From Streptomyces sp. NBC_00273 (GTDB lineage Bacteria > Actinomycetota > Actinomycetes > Streptomycetales > Streptomycetaceae), in assembly GCF_036178145.1 (NCBI RefSeq), contig NZ_CP108067.1, positions 7,523,001 to 7,587,000 on the forward strand: a stretch of 64,000 nt of DNA, in the 5' to 3' direction. Positions 51,662-59,915 of the stretch are shown in pieces. The notes beneath the pieces were generated by a model, which saw only the letters and a program-made list of their open reading frames with translations, did no database searches and was not told where the DNA came from. The position numbers were made by a program, and so were the translations under genes. Each line of letters opens with the position of its first letter. The first letter of the stretch is position 1.

Positions 51662-52833
51662 TGAAGATCGGCATCGTGTGCCCGTACTCGTGGGACGTGC
51701 CGGGCGGCGTCCAGTTCCACATCCGGGACCTGGCGGAGCACCTGATCCGCCTCGGCCACGAGGTGTCGGTGCTCGCCCCGGCGGACGACGAGACCCCGCT
51801 GCCGCCTTACGTGGTCTCGGCCGGACGGGCGGTGCCGGTCCCGTACAACGGCTCGGTGGCCCGGCTGAACTTCGGCTTCCTGTCGGCGGCCCGGGTCCGG
51901 CGCTGGCTCCACGACGGCACCTTCGACGTGATCCACATCCACGAGCCGGCCTCGCCCTCGCTGGGGCTGCTGTCCTGCTGGGCGGCGCAGGGGCCGATCG
52001 TGGCGACCTTCCACACCTCGAACCCCCGGTCCCGGGCGATGATCGCGGCGTACCCGATCCTGCAGCCGGCCCTGGAGAAGATCAACGCGCGGATCGCGGT
52101 GAGCGAGTACGCGCGCCGCACGCTGGTGGAGCACCTGGGCGGCGACGCGGTCGTCATCCCCAACGGCGTCGACGTGGACTTCTTCGCCAAGGCCGAGGCC
52201 AACCCCGACTGGTCCGGTCAGACCCTGGGCTTCATCGGCCGGATCGACGAGCCCCGCAAGGGCCTGCCGGTGCTGATGGCGGCCTTCCCGAAGATCGTGG
52301 AGGCCTGCCCGGACGTACGCCTGCTGGTGGCGGGCCGCGGCGACGAGGAGGAGGCGGTGGCCTCCCTCCCGGCGGACCTCCGCTCCCGCGTCGAGTTCCT
52401 CGGCATGGTCTCGGACGAGGACAAGGCGCGGCTGCTGCGCAGCGTGGACGTGTACGTCGCCCCCAACACCGGCGGCGAGAGCTTCGGCATCATCCTGGTG
52501 GAGGCCCTGTCGGCGGGCGCGGCCGTGCTCGCGTCGGACCTGGACGCCTTCGCCCAGGTCCTGGACCAGGGCGGGGCGGGCGACCTCTTCGCCAACGAGA
52601 ACGCCGACGCGCTGGCGACGGCGGCGATCAGCCTGCTGCGGGACCCGGAGCGCCGGGCCGAGCTCAGCGCCCGCGGCTCGGCGCACGTGCGCCGCTTCGA
52701 CTGGTCCACGGTCGGCGCGGACATCCTGGCCGTCTACGAAACGGTGACGGACGGCGCCGCGGCGGTGGCCGCGGACGAACGCGTCCCCCTGCGCACCCGC
52801 TTGGGCTTCTCGAAGGACACCACGTCCTCCTGA
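51661..52833 (+). CDS. pimA: Phosphatidylinositol alpha-mannosyltransferase
   Basis: A 390-residue GT-B (GT4) glycosyltransferase: IGIVCPYSWDVPGGVQFHIRDLAE (in pieces) at the N-terminus, IHIHEPASPSLGLL, GFIGRIDEPRKGL, and the EX7E-like GGESFGIILVEALSAG. PimA transfers mannose from GDP-mannose to phosphatidylinositol, the first mannosylation of PIM synthesis. The GTG start shares its G with the TAG of the acyltransferase gene. The final ~25 residues (VPLRTRLGFSKDTTSS) extend past the core, a length common in Streptomyces. Confidence 0.94.
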   Translation: MKIGIVCPYSWDVPGGVQFHIRDLAEHLIRLGHEVSVLAPADDETPLPPYVVSAGRAVPVPYNGSVARLNFGFLSAARVRRWLHDGTFDVIHIHEPASPSLGLLSCWAAQGPIVATFHTSNPRSRAMIAAYPILQPALEKINARIAVSEYARRTLVEHLGGDAVVIPNGVDVDFFAKAEANPDWSGQTLGFIGRIDEPRKGLPVLMAAFPKIVEACPDVRLLVAGRGDEEEAVASLPADLRSRVEFLGMVSDEDKARLLRSVDVYVAPNTGGESFGIILVEALSAGAAVLASDLDAFAQVLDQGGAGDLFANENADALATAAISLLRDPERRAELSARGSAHVRRFDWSTVGADILAVYETVTDGAAAVAADERVPLRTRLGFSKDTTSS

Positions 52834-52837
52834 GGGT

Positions 52838-53443
52838 TCACCACCCGGCGGAGACGGTCCGGTCGGGCCGCCCGCCGGGGGTGACGGTCACCTCGTGGAC
52901 CTCCCCGCCACCGGTGGTCATGCGGATCCGGTCGGGGGCCGTCCACACGGTCTCGAGCAGTGCGTAGTACGGGGCGTCGCCGTTGAAGGAGCCGACGGTC
53001 CAGCGGCGCTCCAGGAGCCCGCTGCCCTGGTGGACGTACACCGTCCACACCGGGTCGATCCCGGCCAGCCCCTGCTCGATGACCAGCCGACGGTCGTCCC
53101 GGTCGGGGGACGCCAGGTCCTGCGTCCGTACGTCGTCGCCCGTCAGCAGGGCCAACAAGCTGGCGATGATCAGGACCGGGACGCCGAGCACGGCCAACGG
53201 GAGGGCGACGGCGAGGCGCGTCGCCGGTTTCCGCACTCCCAGCAGGGCCGCCGCGATCAGGGCGGTCAGTGCGAGCCAGCACGTCGTGACGAAGTGGCCG
53301 CGGACCTTGCCCAGGACGACGAGACCGCCGTCCGAACCGCCCCAGAGGCAAGCGGCCAGGGCACCGGCCACCAGGGCGCCGGCCACGAGGGCGGCGGCCA
53401 CCGCCAGCACTGCGCGTGCCGACGATCTGCGGTGCGATCTCAT
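52838..53443 (-). CDS. Membrane protein, unknown function
   Basis: A 201-residue protein: an N-terminal hydrophobic segment after MRSHRRSSAR, two more hydrophobic spans (residues ~55-70 and ~76-100), then a C-terminal ~100-residue region, probably outside, with a beta-like pattern (VWTVYVHQGSGLLERRWTVGSFNGDAP). No family recognised. It is convergent with pimA, five bases apart, and divergent from the LemA-like gene. Confidence 0.72.
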   Translation of the reverse strand: MRSHRRSSARAVLAVAAALVAGALVAGALAACLWGGSDGGLVVLGKVRGHFVTTCWLALTALIAAALLGVRKPATRLAVALPLAVLGVPVLIIASLLALLTGDDVRTQDLASPDRDDRRLVIEQGLAGIDPVWTVYVHQGSGLLERRWTVGSFNGDAPYYALLETVWTAPDRIRMTTGGGEVHEVTVTPGGRPDRTVSAGW

Positions 53444-53537
53444 GAATCTTGTCCCCCCGATAGGTTTGGATCATGAACCCTACGGTCCGGGGGCGGCCCG
53501 GGCCAGGGGCGATGGGGGTCGGGGGCGCGTGGAGCGG

Positions 53538-53543
53538 TAGGGT
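53538..53543 (+). promoter_or_regulatory. -10 box (TAGGGT) of a leaderless message
   Basis: TAGGGT is followed by eight bases and the GTG at 53552. Confidence 0.4.
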
Positions 53544-53551
53544 CGCGCAGC

Positions 53552-54094
53552 GTGATCGAAACCCTTGTCTGGATCGCCCTGGCTCTCGGAGTCATCGGGG
53601 TCTACCTCAGCTGGACCGCCGGCCGGCTCGACCGGCTGCACTCGCGGATGGACGCCGCGCGGGCCGCGCTCGACGCGCAGCTCGTGCGGCGGGCTTCCGT
53701 CGTGCTGGAGGTCGCCACCTCCGGGGTGCTCGACCCCGCCTCCTCCCTGGTGCTCTACGAGGCCGCGCACGCCGCCCGGCAGGCCGAGGAGGACCACCGC
53801 GAGGTGGCCGAGAGCGAGCTCAGCCAGGCGCTGCGGGCGGTCTTCGCCGATGCCGACCAGGTCGACGTGCTCAAGGCGGCCCCCGGTGGGGCCGAGGCCA
53901 CGGAGGAGTTGGCGGCGGCCGTCCGCCGGGTTCCGATGGCGCGGCGGTTCCTCAACGACTCGGTACGGGCCGCCCGCGCGCTGCGCCGGCACCGCAAGGT
54001 CCGCTGGTTCAGACTGGCGGGGCACGCGCCGTTCCCGCTCGCCTTCGAAATGGACGACGAGCCCCCGGTGGATCTTGCAGAACGGCCGGCCTAG
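53552..54094 (+). CDS. LemA-like membrane-anchored protein
   Basis: A 180-residue protein with a single N-terminal membrane helix (IETLVWIALALGVIGVYLSW) followed by a long helical region with ~100 residues of coiled character (RLDRLHSRMDAARAALDAQLVRRASVV in pieces), like LemA. Residues 90-165 are charged and helical. The function is unknown; LemA proteins are linked to membrane stress. GTG is used as start because of a leaderless -10. It precedes pdxS by 148 bases. Confidence 0.78.
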   Translation: MIETLVWIALALGVIGVYLSWTAGRLDRLHSRMDAARAALDAQLVRRASVVLEVATSGVLDPASSLVLYEAAHAARQAEEDHREVAESELSQALRAVFADADQVDVLKAAPGGAEATEELAAAVRRVPMARRFLNDSVRAARALRRHRKVRWFRLAGHAPFPLAFEMDDEPPVDLAERPA

Positions 54095-54152
54095 ACACCC
54101 CTGGGGGCTTCCAAGGGCCGCGAGGGACAAATCAAGGAGCCACAGGCTCCAC

Positions 54153-54175
54153 ATTGGCCCTTGTAGTGGACTGAT
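54153..54175 (+). promoter_or_regulatory. Possible PdxR-type (MocR) binding repeat upstream of pdxS
   Basis: AGTGGACTGAT (54165-54175) resembles the published actinobacterial PdxR recognition motif, from memory AAAGTGGWCTA. A degenerate second copy, ATTGGCCC, lies 12 bases upstream. No PdxR gene is in the window. Confidence 0.35.
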
Positions 54176-54242
54176 CCTCTGGGGTTTCCTCAGCCGAGTA
54201 GTACGAGCAGAACCCCGTCTTCCTTTCGAGTGAGGTCAATCC

Positions 54243-55160
54243 GTGAGCACGCTTCCCACCTCCCCCCAGTCCGCCGAGTCGGCGATCGGCACCTCGCGTG
54301 TCAAGCGCGGCATGGCCGAGCAGCTGAAGGGCGGCGTGATCATGGACGTGGTCAACGCCGAGCAGGCGAAGATCGCCGAGGACGCCGGCGCCGTGGCCGT
54401 CATGGCTCTGGAGCGGGTCCCGGCCGACATCCGCAAGGACGGCGGCGTCGCGCGCATGTCCGACCCGAACATGATCGAAGAGATCATCGAGGCCGTCTCG
54501 ATCCCGGTCATGGCCAAGTCCCGCATCGGCCACTTCGTCGAGGCCCAGGTCCTGCAGTCCCTCGGCGTCGACTACATCGACGAGTCCGAGGTCCTGACCC
54601 CGGCCGACGAGGTCAACCACTCCGACAAGTGGGCGTTCACCACCCCCTTCGTCTGTGGCGCCACCAACCTGGGCGAGGCCCTGCGCCGCATCGCCGAGGG
54701 CGCGGCCATGATCCGCTCGAAGGGCGAGGCCGGCACCGGCAACGTCGTCGAGGCCGTCCGCCACCTGCGCCAGATCAAGAACGAGATCGCCCGCCTGCGC
54801 GGCTACGACAACAACGAGCTGTTCGCCGCCGCCAAGGAGCTGCGCGCCCCGTACGAGCTCGTCAAGGAAGTTGCCGAGCTCGGCAAGCTCCCGGTCGTGC
54901 TGTTCTCCGCCGGTGGCGTCGCCACCCCGGCCGACGCCGCGCTGATGCGCCAGCTCGGCGCCGAGGGCGTCTTCGTCGGCTCCGGCATCTTCAAGTCGGG
55001 CGACCCGGCCAAGCGCGCCGCCGCCATCGTGAAGGCCACCACCTTCTACGACGACCCGAAGATCATCGCGGACGCCTCCCGCAACCTGGGCGAGGCCATG
55101 GTCGGCATCAACTGCGACACCCTCCCCGAGTCCGAGCGCTACGCCAACCGCGGCTGGTAA
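54243..55160 (+). CDS. pdxS: Pyridoxal 5'-phosphate synthase, lyase subunit
   Basis: A 305-residue TIM-barrel protein of the deoxyxylulose-independent PLP pathway. It has [29 protein letters not shown] (in pieces), [16 protein letters not shown] with the first catalytic Lys and [16 protein letters not shown] with the second. PdxS joins ribose 5-phosphate, glyceraldehyde 3-phosphate and ammonia from PdxT. GTG start at 54243; TTTCGAGTGAGG is upstream. pdxT follows after six bases, matching the mycobacterial Rv2606c/Rv2604c pair. Confidence 0.97.
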   Translation: MSTLPTSPQSAESAIGTSRVKRGMAEQLKGGVIMDVVNAEQAKIAEDAGAVAVMALERVPADIRKDGGVARMSDPNMIEEIIEAVSIPVMAKSRIGHFVEAQVLQSLGVDYIDESEVLTPADEVNHSDKWAFTTPFVCGATNLGEALRRIAEGAAMIRSKGEAGTGNVVEAVRHLRQIKNEIARLRGYDNNELFAAAKELRAPYELVKEVAELGKLPVVLFSAGGVATPADAALMRQLGAEGVFVGSGIFKSGDPAKRAAAIVKATTFYDDPKIIADASRNLGEAMVGINCDTLPESERYANRGW

Positions 55161-55166
55161 TCGGTC

Positions 55167-55760
55167 ATGACGAACACCCCCGTGGTCGGTGTCCTGGCTC
55201 TCCAGGGCGACGTACGGGAACACCTGATCGCCCTGGCCGCGGCGGACGCCGTGGCCAGGCCGGTCCGGCGTCCCGAGGAGCTCGCCGAGGTCGACGCCCT
55301 GGTGATCCCCGGCGGCGAGTCCACCACCATGTCGAAGCTCGCCGTGCTGTTCGGCATGCTGGAGCCGCTGCGCGAGCGCGTGGCGGCCGGCATGCCCGTG
55401 TACGGCACCTGCGCCGGCATGATCATGCTCGCGGACAAGCTCCTGGACGGCCGTGAGGACCAGGAGACCCTGGGCGGCATCGACATGATCGTCCGCCGCA
55501 ACGCGTTCGGCCGCCAGAACGAGTCCTTCGAAGCGAAGATCGACTTCGCGGGCATAGCGGGCGGTCCCGTCGAGGGCGTCTTCATCCGCGCGCCCTGGGT
55601 CGAGTCCGTCGGCGCCGCCGCCGAGGTGCTCGCCACGTACGACGGCCACACGGTCGCCGTGCGTCAGGGCAACGTCCTGGCGACCTCGTTCCACCCCGAA
55701 CTGACCGGAGACGACCGCGTTCACGCGTACTTCGTCGACATGGTGCGCGCGGGGCTGTGA
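55167..55760 (+). CDS. pdxT: Pyridoxal 5'-phosphate synthase, glutaminase subunit
   Basis: A 197-residue class I glutamine amidotransferase: [32 protein letters not shown], nucleophile Cys in [10 protein letters not shown], and the His/Glu pair in [11 protein letters not shown]. It supplies ammonia to PdxS in a 12+12 complex. It starts six bases after pdxS, so they are one operon. Confidence 0.97.
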   Translation: MTNTPVVGVLALQGDVREHLIALAAADAVARPVRRPEELAEVDALVIPGGESTTMSKLAVLFGMLEPLRERVAAGMPVYGTCAGMIMLADKLLDGREDQETLGGIDMIVRRNAFGRQNESFEAKIDFAGIAGGPVEGVFIRAPWVESVGAAAEVLATYDGHTVAVRQGNVLATSFHPELTGDDRVHAYFVDMVRAGL

Positions 55761-55817
55761 CGGGCTCCCGGTAGGATCGGAGACGAACACTGTTGGTTAC
55801 GCGAAGGAGACAGGCGG

Positions 55818-56570
55818 ATGTCCGGCCACTCTAAATGGGCTACGACGAAGCACAAGAAGGCCGTGATCGATGCCAAGCGCGGCAAGCTCTTCGCGAAGCT
55901 GATCAAGAACATCGAGGTCGCGGCCCGTATGGGCGGCGCCGACATCGACGGCAACCCGACGCTCTTCGACGCCATCCAGAAGGCGAAGAAGAGCTCGGTC
56001 CCGAACAAGAACATCGACTCCGCGGTCAAGCGCGGCGGTGGTCTTGAGGCCGGCGGCGCCGACTACGAGACGATCATGTACGAAGGCTACGGTCCGAACG
56101 GCGTCGCGGTGCTCATCGAGTGCCTCACCGACAACCGCAACCGTGCCGCGTCCGACGTGCGTGTCGCCATGACCCGCAACGGCGGTTCGATGGCCGACCC
56201 GGGCTCGGTCTCGTACCTGTTCAACCGTAAGGGTGTCGTCCTGCTGCCCAAGGGCGAGCTCTCCGAGGACGACGTCCTGGAGACGGTGCTCGACGCGGGT
56301 GCCGAAGAGGTCAACGACCTCGGCGACAGCTTCGAGATCATCAGCGAGGCCACCGACATGGTCGCGGTCCGTACCGCGCTCCAGGCGGCCGGCATCGACT
56401 ACGACTCGGCCGACTCCAACTTCCTGCCGACCATGCAGGTCGAGCTGGACGAAGAAGGCGCGCGCAAGATCTTCAAGCTGATCGACGCGCTGGAGGACAG
56501 CGACGACGTGCAGAACGTCTTCGCCAACTTCGACGTCTCGGACGAAGTCATGGAGAAGGTCGACGCCTGA
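55818..56570 (+). CDS. YebC/PmpR-family regulatory protein
   Basis: A 250-residue protein of the YebC family ([37 protein letters not shown]; acidic loops in the middle). YebC proteins were named transcriptional regulators and more recently were linked to translation of proline-rich stretches; both are from the literature. Its place before ruvCAB is conserved in actinobacteria. AAGGAGA precedes the ATG; TAGGAT at 55772-55777 is a possible -10. A strong hairpin follows. Confidence 0.95.
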   Translation: MSGHSKWATTKHKKAVIDAKRGKLFAKLIKNIEVAARMGGADIDGNPTLFDAIQKAKKSSVPNKNIDSAVKRGGGLEAGGADYETIMYEGYGPNGVAVLIECLTDNRNRAASDVRVAMTRNGGSMADPGSVSYLFNRKGVVLLPKGELSEDDVLETVLDAGAEEVNDLGDSFEIISEATDMVAVRTALQAAGIDYDSADSNFLPTMQVELDEEGARKIFKLIDALEDSDDVQNVFANFDVSDEVMEKVDA

Positions 56571-56580
56571 CCGAACGTCA

Positions 56581-56622
56581 ACGGTGGGCCGACGGGGACA
56601 CCCCGTCGGCCCACCGTCGTTT
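56581..56622 (+). terminator. Strong terminator between yebC and ruvC
   Basis: ACGGTGGGCCGACGGGG (56581-56597) pairs perfectly with CCCCGTCGGCCCACCGT (56601-56617) over a three-base ACA loop, followed by CGTTT. Confidence 0.9.
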
Positions 56623-56736
56623 CCGTCCCCGACGCCCTCGACGCCCCCCGGCCCGGCGGGTCGGTCCGTGCGGTCGGTGCCGCTGTCAGAGGCGGCCGGT
56701 AGCCTGCACACCTGCGCGAAGGAGGAGGTGGCGGTG

Positions 56737-57267
56737 GTGCGAGTGCTGGGTGTTGACCCGGGGCTGACGCGGTGCGGTGTCGGCGTCGTCGAGGGTGTGG
56801 CCGGACGGCCGCTGACCATGCTCGGCGTGGGAGTCGTACGGACGCCCGCGGACGCCGAGTTGGGCCACCGGCTCGTCGCCATCGAGCAGGGCATCGAGGA
56901 ATGGCTCGACGCGCACCGGCCCGAAGTCGTCGCCGTGGAGCGGGTGTTCAGCCAGCACAACGTCAGCACCGTGATGGGCACCGCCCAGGCGAGCGCCGTC
57001 GCGATGCTGTGCGCCGCCCGCCGCGGAATACCGGTCGCCCTGCACACCCCCAGCGAGGTCAAGGCCGCCGTCACCGGCACCGGCCGGGCCGACAAGGCCC
57101 AGGTCGGCGCGATGGTCACCCGGCTACTGAGGCTGGACGCGCCACCCAAACCGGCGGACGCCGCCGACGCCCTCGCCCTCGCCATCTGCCACATCTGGCG
57201 GGCCCCCGCCCAGAACCGCCTCCAGCAGGCGGTCGCCCTGCACGCCTCGAAAGGCCGTACCCGATGA
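56737..57267 (+). CDS. ruvC: Holliday junction resolvase RuvC
   Basis: A 176-residue endodeoxyribonuclease: [16 protein letters not shown] with the first acidic residue, VAVERVF with the second, and [15 protein letters not shown] with the remaining Asp pair. It cuts Holliday junctions symmetrically. Three clustered GTG codons (56728, 56734, 56737) follow GGAGG at 56721-56725; I choose 56737 ([10 protein letters not shown]) as in Streptomyces homologues I recall. The stop overlaps the ruvA ATG. Confidence 0.95.
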   Translation: MRVLGVDPGLTRCGVGVVEGVAGRPLTMLGVGVVRTPADAELGHRLVAIEQGIEEWLDAHRPEVVAVERVFSQHNVSTVMGTAQASAVAMLCAARRGIPVALHTPSEVKAAVTGTGRADKAQVGAMVTRLLRLDAPPKPADAADALALAICHIWRAPAQNRLQQAVALHASKGRTR

Positions 57268-57896
57268 TCGCCTTCGTCAGCGGCCCGGTCGCCGCACTCG
57301 CCCCCACCCTTGCCGTGATCGAGGTCGGGGGAGTGGGCATGGCCGTGCAGTGCACGCCCACCACCATCTCCGGCCTGCGCCTGGGGGAGCAGGCCCGGCT
57401 GGCCACCTCGCTCGTCGTCCGCGAGGACTCCCTCACCCTGTACGGCTTCGCCGACGACGACGAGCGCCAGGTCTTCGAGATCCTGCAGACCGCCAGCGGG
57501 GTCGGACCGAGGCTCGCCCAGGCGATGCTCGGCGTGCACAGCCCCGACGCGCTGCGCCTGGCCGTCTCCACCGGCGACGAGAAGGCGCTCGTGGCGGTGC
57601 CGGGCATCGGCAAGAAGGGCGCCCAGAAGCTGCTCCTCGAACTGAAGGGCAAGCTGGGGGCCCCGCTGGGCAGCAGCGGCCTCGTGGGCGCGCAGCGCGC
57701 CGCGGCCACCGGGCCCGCCCCCTGGACCGAGCAGCTCTCCGCCGCCCTGATCGGCCTCGGCTACGCCTCGCGCGAGGCGGAGGACGCGGTCGCGGCGGTG
57801 ACGCCGCAGGCCGAGGCCGCCATCGCCGCCGGCGGTTCGGCCCCCGTTCCGCAGCTCCTGCGGGCGGCCCTCCAGTCCCTGAACCGGGCCCGCTAG
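57264..57896 (+). CDS. ruvA: Holliday junction ATP-dependent helicase subunit RuvA
   Basis: A 210-residue junction-binding subunit: OB-fold N-terminus ([21 protein letters not shown]), two helix-hairpin-helix regions ([41 protein letters not shown]) and a C-terminal domain III that binds RuvB. RuvA forms tetramers on the four-way junction. ATG within ATGA overlaps the ruvC stop. Confidence 0.96.
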   Translation: MIAFVSGPVAALAPTLAVIEVGGVGMAVQCTPTTISGLRLGEQARLATSLVVREDSLTLYGFADDDERQVFEILQTASGVGPRLAQAMLGVHSPDALRLAVSTGDEKALVAVPGIGKKGAQKLLLELKGKLGAPLGSSGLVGAQRAAATGPAPWTEQLSAALIGLGYASREAEDAVAAVTPQAEAAIAAGGSAPVPQLLRAALQSLNRAR

Positions 57897-58049
57897 CCGC
57901 GCGCCGCCGCGTTCAGCCCCTCCGGTGATCGAGGAGCGGGTCCGGGCGGCGCCCGGGAAACGGCGAAAGGGCGGGGTGGGGGAAAGCCCCGCAGGGACCG
58001 GCCCGCAGGCGACCGACCACCGTACGAACCGAGAAGGCAGACTGACAGC

Positions 58050-59123
58050 GTGAACTGGGACGACGAGACCAACGCAGACGAGAGCGAGCGACTCGTCGCG
58101 GCCTCGGCCGACGGCGAGGACACCGCCGTCGAGGCGGCGCTGCGCCCCAAGGACCTCGGCGAGTTCGTCGGCCAGGAGAAGGTCCGCCAGCAGCTGGACC
58201 TCGTCCTCAAGGCGGCCCGCCAGCGCGGAGCCACCGCCGACCACGTCCTGCTCTCCGGCGCGCCCGGCCTCGGCAAGACCACCCTGTCCATGATCATCGC
58301 GGCCGAGATGGGCGCGCCCATCCGCATCACCTCCGGCCCCGCCATCCAGCACGCGGGCGACCTGGCGGCGATCCTCTCCTCCCTCCAGGAGGGCGAGGTC
58401 CTCTTCCTCGACGAGATCCACCGCATGTCCCGGCCCGCCGAGGAGATGCTCTACATGGCCATGGAGGACTTCCGCGTCGACGTGATCGTCGGCAAGGGGC
58501 CCGGGGCCACCGCGATCCCGCTGGAGCTGCCGCCCTTCACCCTGGTCGGCGCCACCACCCGGGCCGGACTGCTGCCCCCGCCGCTGCGGGACCGCTTCGG
58601 CTTCACCGGGCACATGGAGTTCTACGCCCCCGAGGAGCTGGAACGCGTCATCCACCGCTCCGCCCGCCTCCTCGACGTGGAGATCGACACCGCCGGCGCT
58701 GCCGAGATCGCCGGCCGCTCCCGCGGTACCCCGCGCATCGCCAACCGGCTGCTGCGCCGCGTCCGCGACTACGCCCAGGTCCGGGCGGACGGCGTGATCA
58801 ACCGCGAGGTGGCCGGTACCGCCCTCCAGGTGTACGAGGTGGACGGGCGCGGCCTCGACCGACTGGATCGCGCCGTTCTCGAAGCCCTGCTCAAGCTCTT
58901 CGGCGGCGGGCCCGTGGGCCTGTCCACCCTCGCCGTGGCCGTCGGTGAGGAGCGGGAGACCGTGGAGGAGGTGGCGGAGCCCTTCCTGGTCCGCGAGGGG
59001 CTGCTCGCGCGTACCCCCCGGGGGCGGGTGGCGACGCCTGCCGCATGGGCTCACCTGGGACTCGTCCCGCCGCAGCACGGCGGGAGTGGATCAAGCGGAC
59101 AACAGGGCTTGTTCGGGGCCTGA
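58050..59123 (+). CDS. ruvB: Holliday junction branch-migration motor RuvB
   Basis: A 357-residue AAA+ ATPase: Walker [12 protein letters not shown] near residue 70, Walker [10 protein letters not shown], arginine finger region in the sensor ([17 protein letters not shown]), and a winged-helix C-terminus ([20 protein letters not shown]). Two hexamers pump DNA through RuvA. GTG start with GAGAAGG upstream. It lies 153 bases after ruvA, with GC-rich hairpins between. Confidence 0.97.
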   Translation: MNWDDETNADESERLVAASADGEDTAVEAALRPKDLGEFVGQEKVRQQLDLVLKAARQRGATADHVLLSGAPGLGKTTLSMIIAAEMGAPIRITSGPAIQHAGDLAAILSSLQEGEVLFLDEIHRMSRPAEEMLYMAMEDFRVDVIVGKGPGATAIPLELPPFTLVGATTRAGLLPPPLRDRFGFTGHMEFYAPEELERVIHRSARLLDVEIDTAGAAEIAGRSRGTPRIANRLLRRVRDYAQVRADGVINREVAGTALQVYEVDGRGLDRLDRAVLEALLKLFGGGPVGLSTLAVAVGEERETVEEVAEPFLVREGLLARTPRGRVATPAAWAHLGLVPPQHGGSGSSGQQGLFGA

Positions 59124-59170
59124 CGGCGCGGAGGTTCGACCCCCCAGGAACTGCGGTGCCATGCTGGGCG

Positions 59171-59200
59171 TTGTTCCATCGGTGCGGACTCGCCTAGACT
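59171..59200 (+). promoter_or_regulatory. Promoter of the yajC-secDF unit
   Basis: TTGTTC (59171-59176) and TAGACT (59195-59200) are separated by 18 bases. The leader then contains the small hairpin CCGACCC-TTC-GGGTCGG (59210-59226). Confidence 0.5.
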
Positions 59201-59288
59201 CCGCCGATGCCGACCCTTCGGGTCGGTGTGCCCACCCCCGTAGAAAAGGCCGCCGTCCGCGTGCGGTCGTGCGAAGGATCTCCGTCCC

Positions 59289-59762
59289 GTGAATCTCGTG
59301 ACACTCCTCCCGTTCATCGTGCTCATCGGGGCGATGTTCCTGATGACCCGCTCCGCGAAGAAGAAGCAGCAGGCAGCCGCGCAGATGCGCGACCACATGA
59401 CGCCCGGCACCGGCGTCCGCACCATCGGCGGCATGTACGCCACGGTGAAGGAGATCGGTGACGACACGGTCACTCTCGAGCTGGCCCCCGGCGTGCACGC
59501 GATCTTCGCGAAGAACGCCATCGGCGCCGTCCTGGAGGACGCGGAGTACAACCGCATCGTCCACGGCATCGACGACGAGGCGACCGACACGTCGGTCGTC
59601 CCGGACGACGCCTCCTCGCTGACCGAGGCTCCGAAGGCGGACCTCACCAAGGACGAGGACGAGGCTCCCAAGCTCGACCTGGGCAAGAAGGACGAGGACG
59701 CGCCCAAGGGCGACGACGAGCCCAAGGACGGCAAGTCCGACGGCGAGGCCGGCGCGAAGTAA
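59289..59762 (+). CDS. yajC: Preprotein translocase subunit YajC
   Basis: A 157-residue protein with one N-terminal membrane helix (TLLPFIVLIGAMFLMTRS) and the conserved MTPGTGVRTIGGMYATVKEI, followed by an acidic Lys/Asp/Glu tail (residues ~110-157) far longer than the ~100-residue E. coli protein, a common actinobacterial extension. YajC is part of the SecDF-YajC complex. GTG start with AAGGA upstream. secD follows after a hairpin. Confidence 0.94.
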   Translation: MNLVTLLPFIVLIGAMFLMTRSAKKKQQAAAQMRDHMTPGTGVRTIGGMYATVKEIGDDTVTLELAPGVHAIFAKNAIGAVLEDAEYNRIVHGIDDEATDTSVVPDDASSLTEAPKADLTKDEDEAPKLDLGKKDEDAPKGDDEPKDGKSDGEAGAK

Positions 59763-59771
59763 CGCGCGGCG

Positions 59772-59813
59772 GGGGACCGTGGAGGCGCCCGACCGGCGAC
59801 CGGCACGGTCCCC
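59772..59813 (+). terminator. Hairpin between yajC and secD
   Basis: GGGGACCGTG (59772-59781) pairs with CACGGTCCCC (59804-59813). It may reduce readthrough into secD or stabilise the yajC message. Confidence 0.5.
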
Positions 59814-59915
59814 GTCTGTGACACTTCTGCGGGGGGCAGGGGTCCCCACCACACATTTCGTGGCCGTCCCCGCGCTGACCCGGCGCGGGACGGTTGGACA
59901 GGGAGAAACGACAAG

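Noticed and set aside
59207..59461. Frame beginning six bases after TAGACT upstream of yajC
   Set aside because: Though placed like a leaderless start, it runs into yajC out of frame and its translation is Arg/His/Pro-rich. The box is better explained as the yajC promoter.
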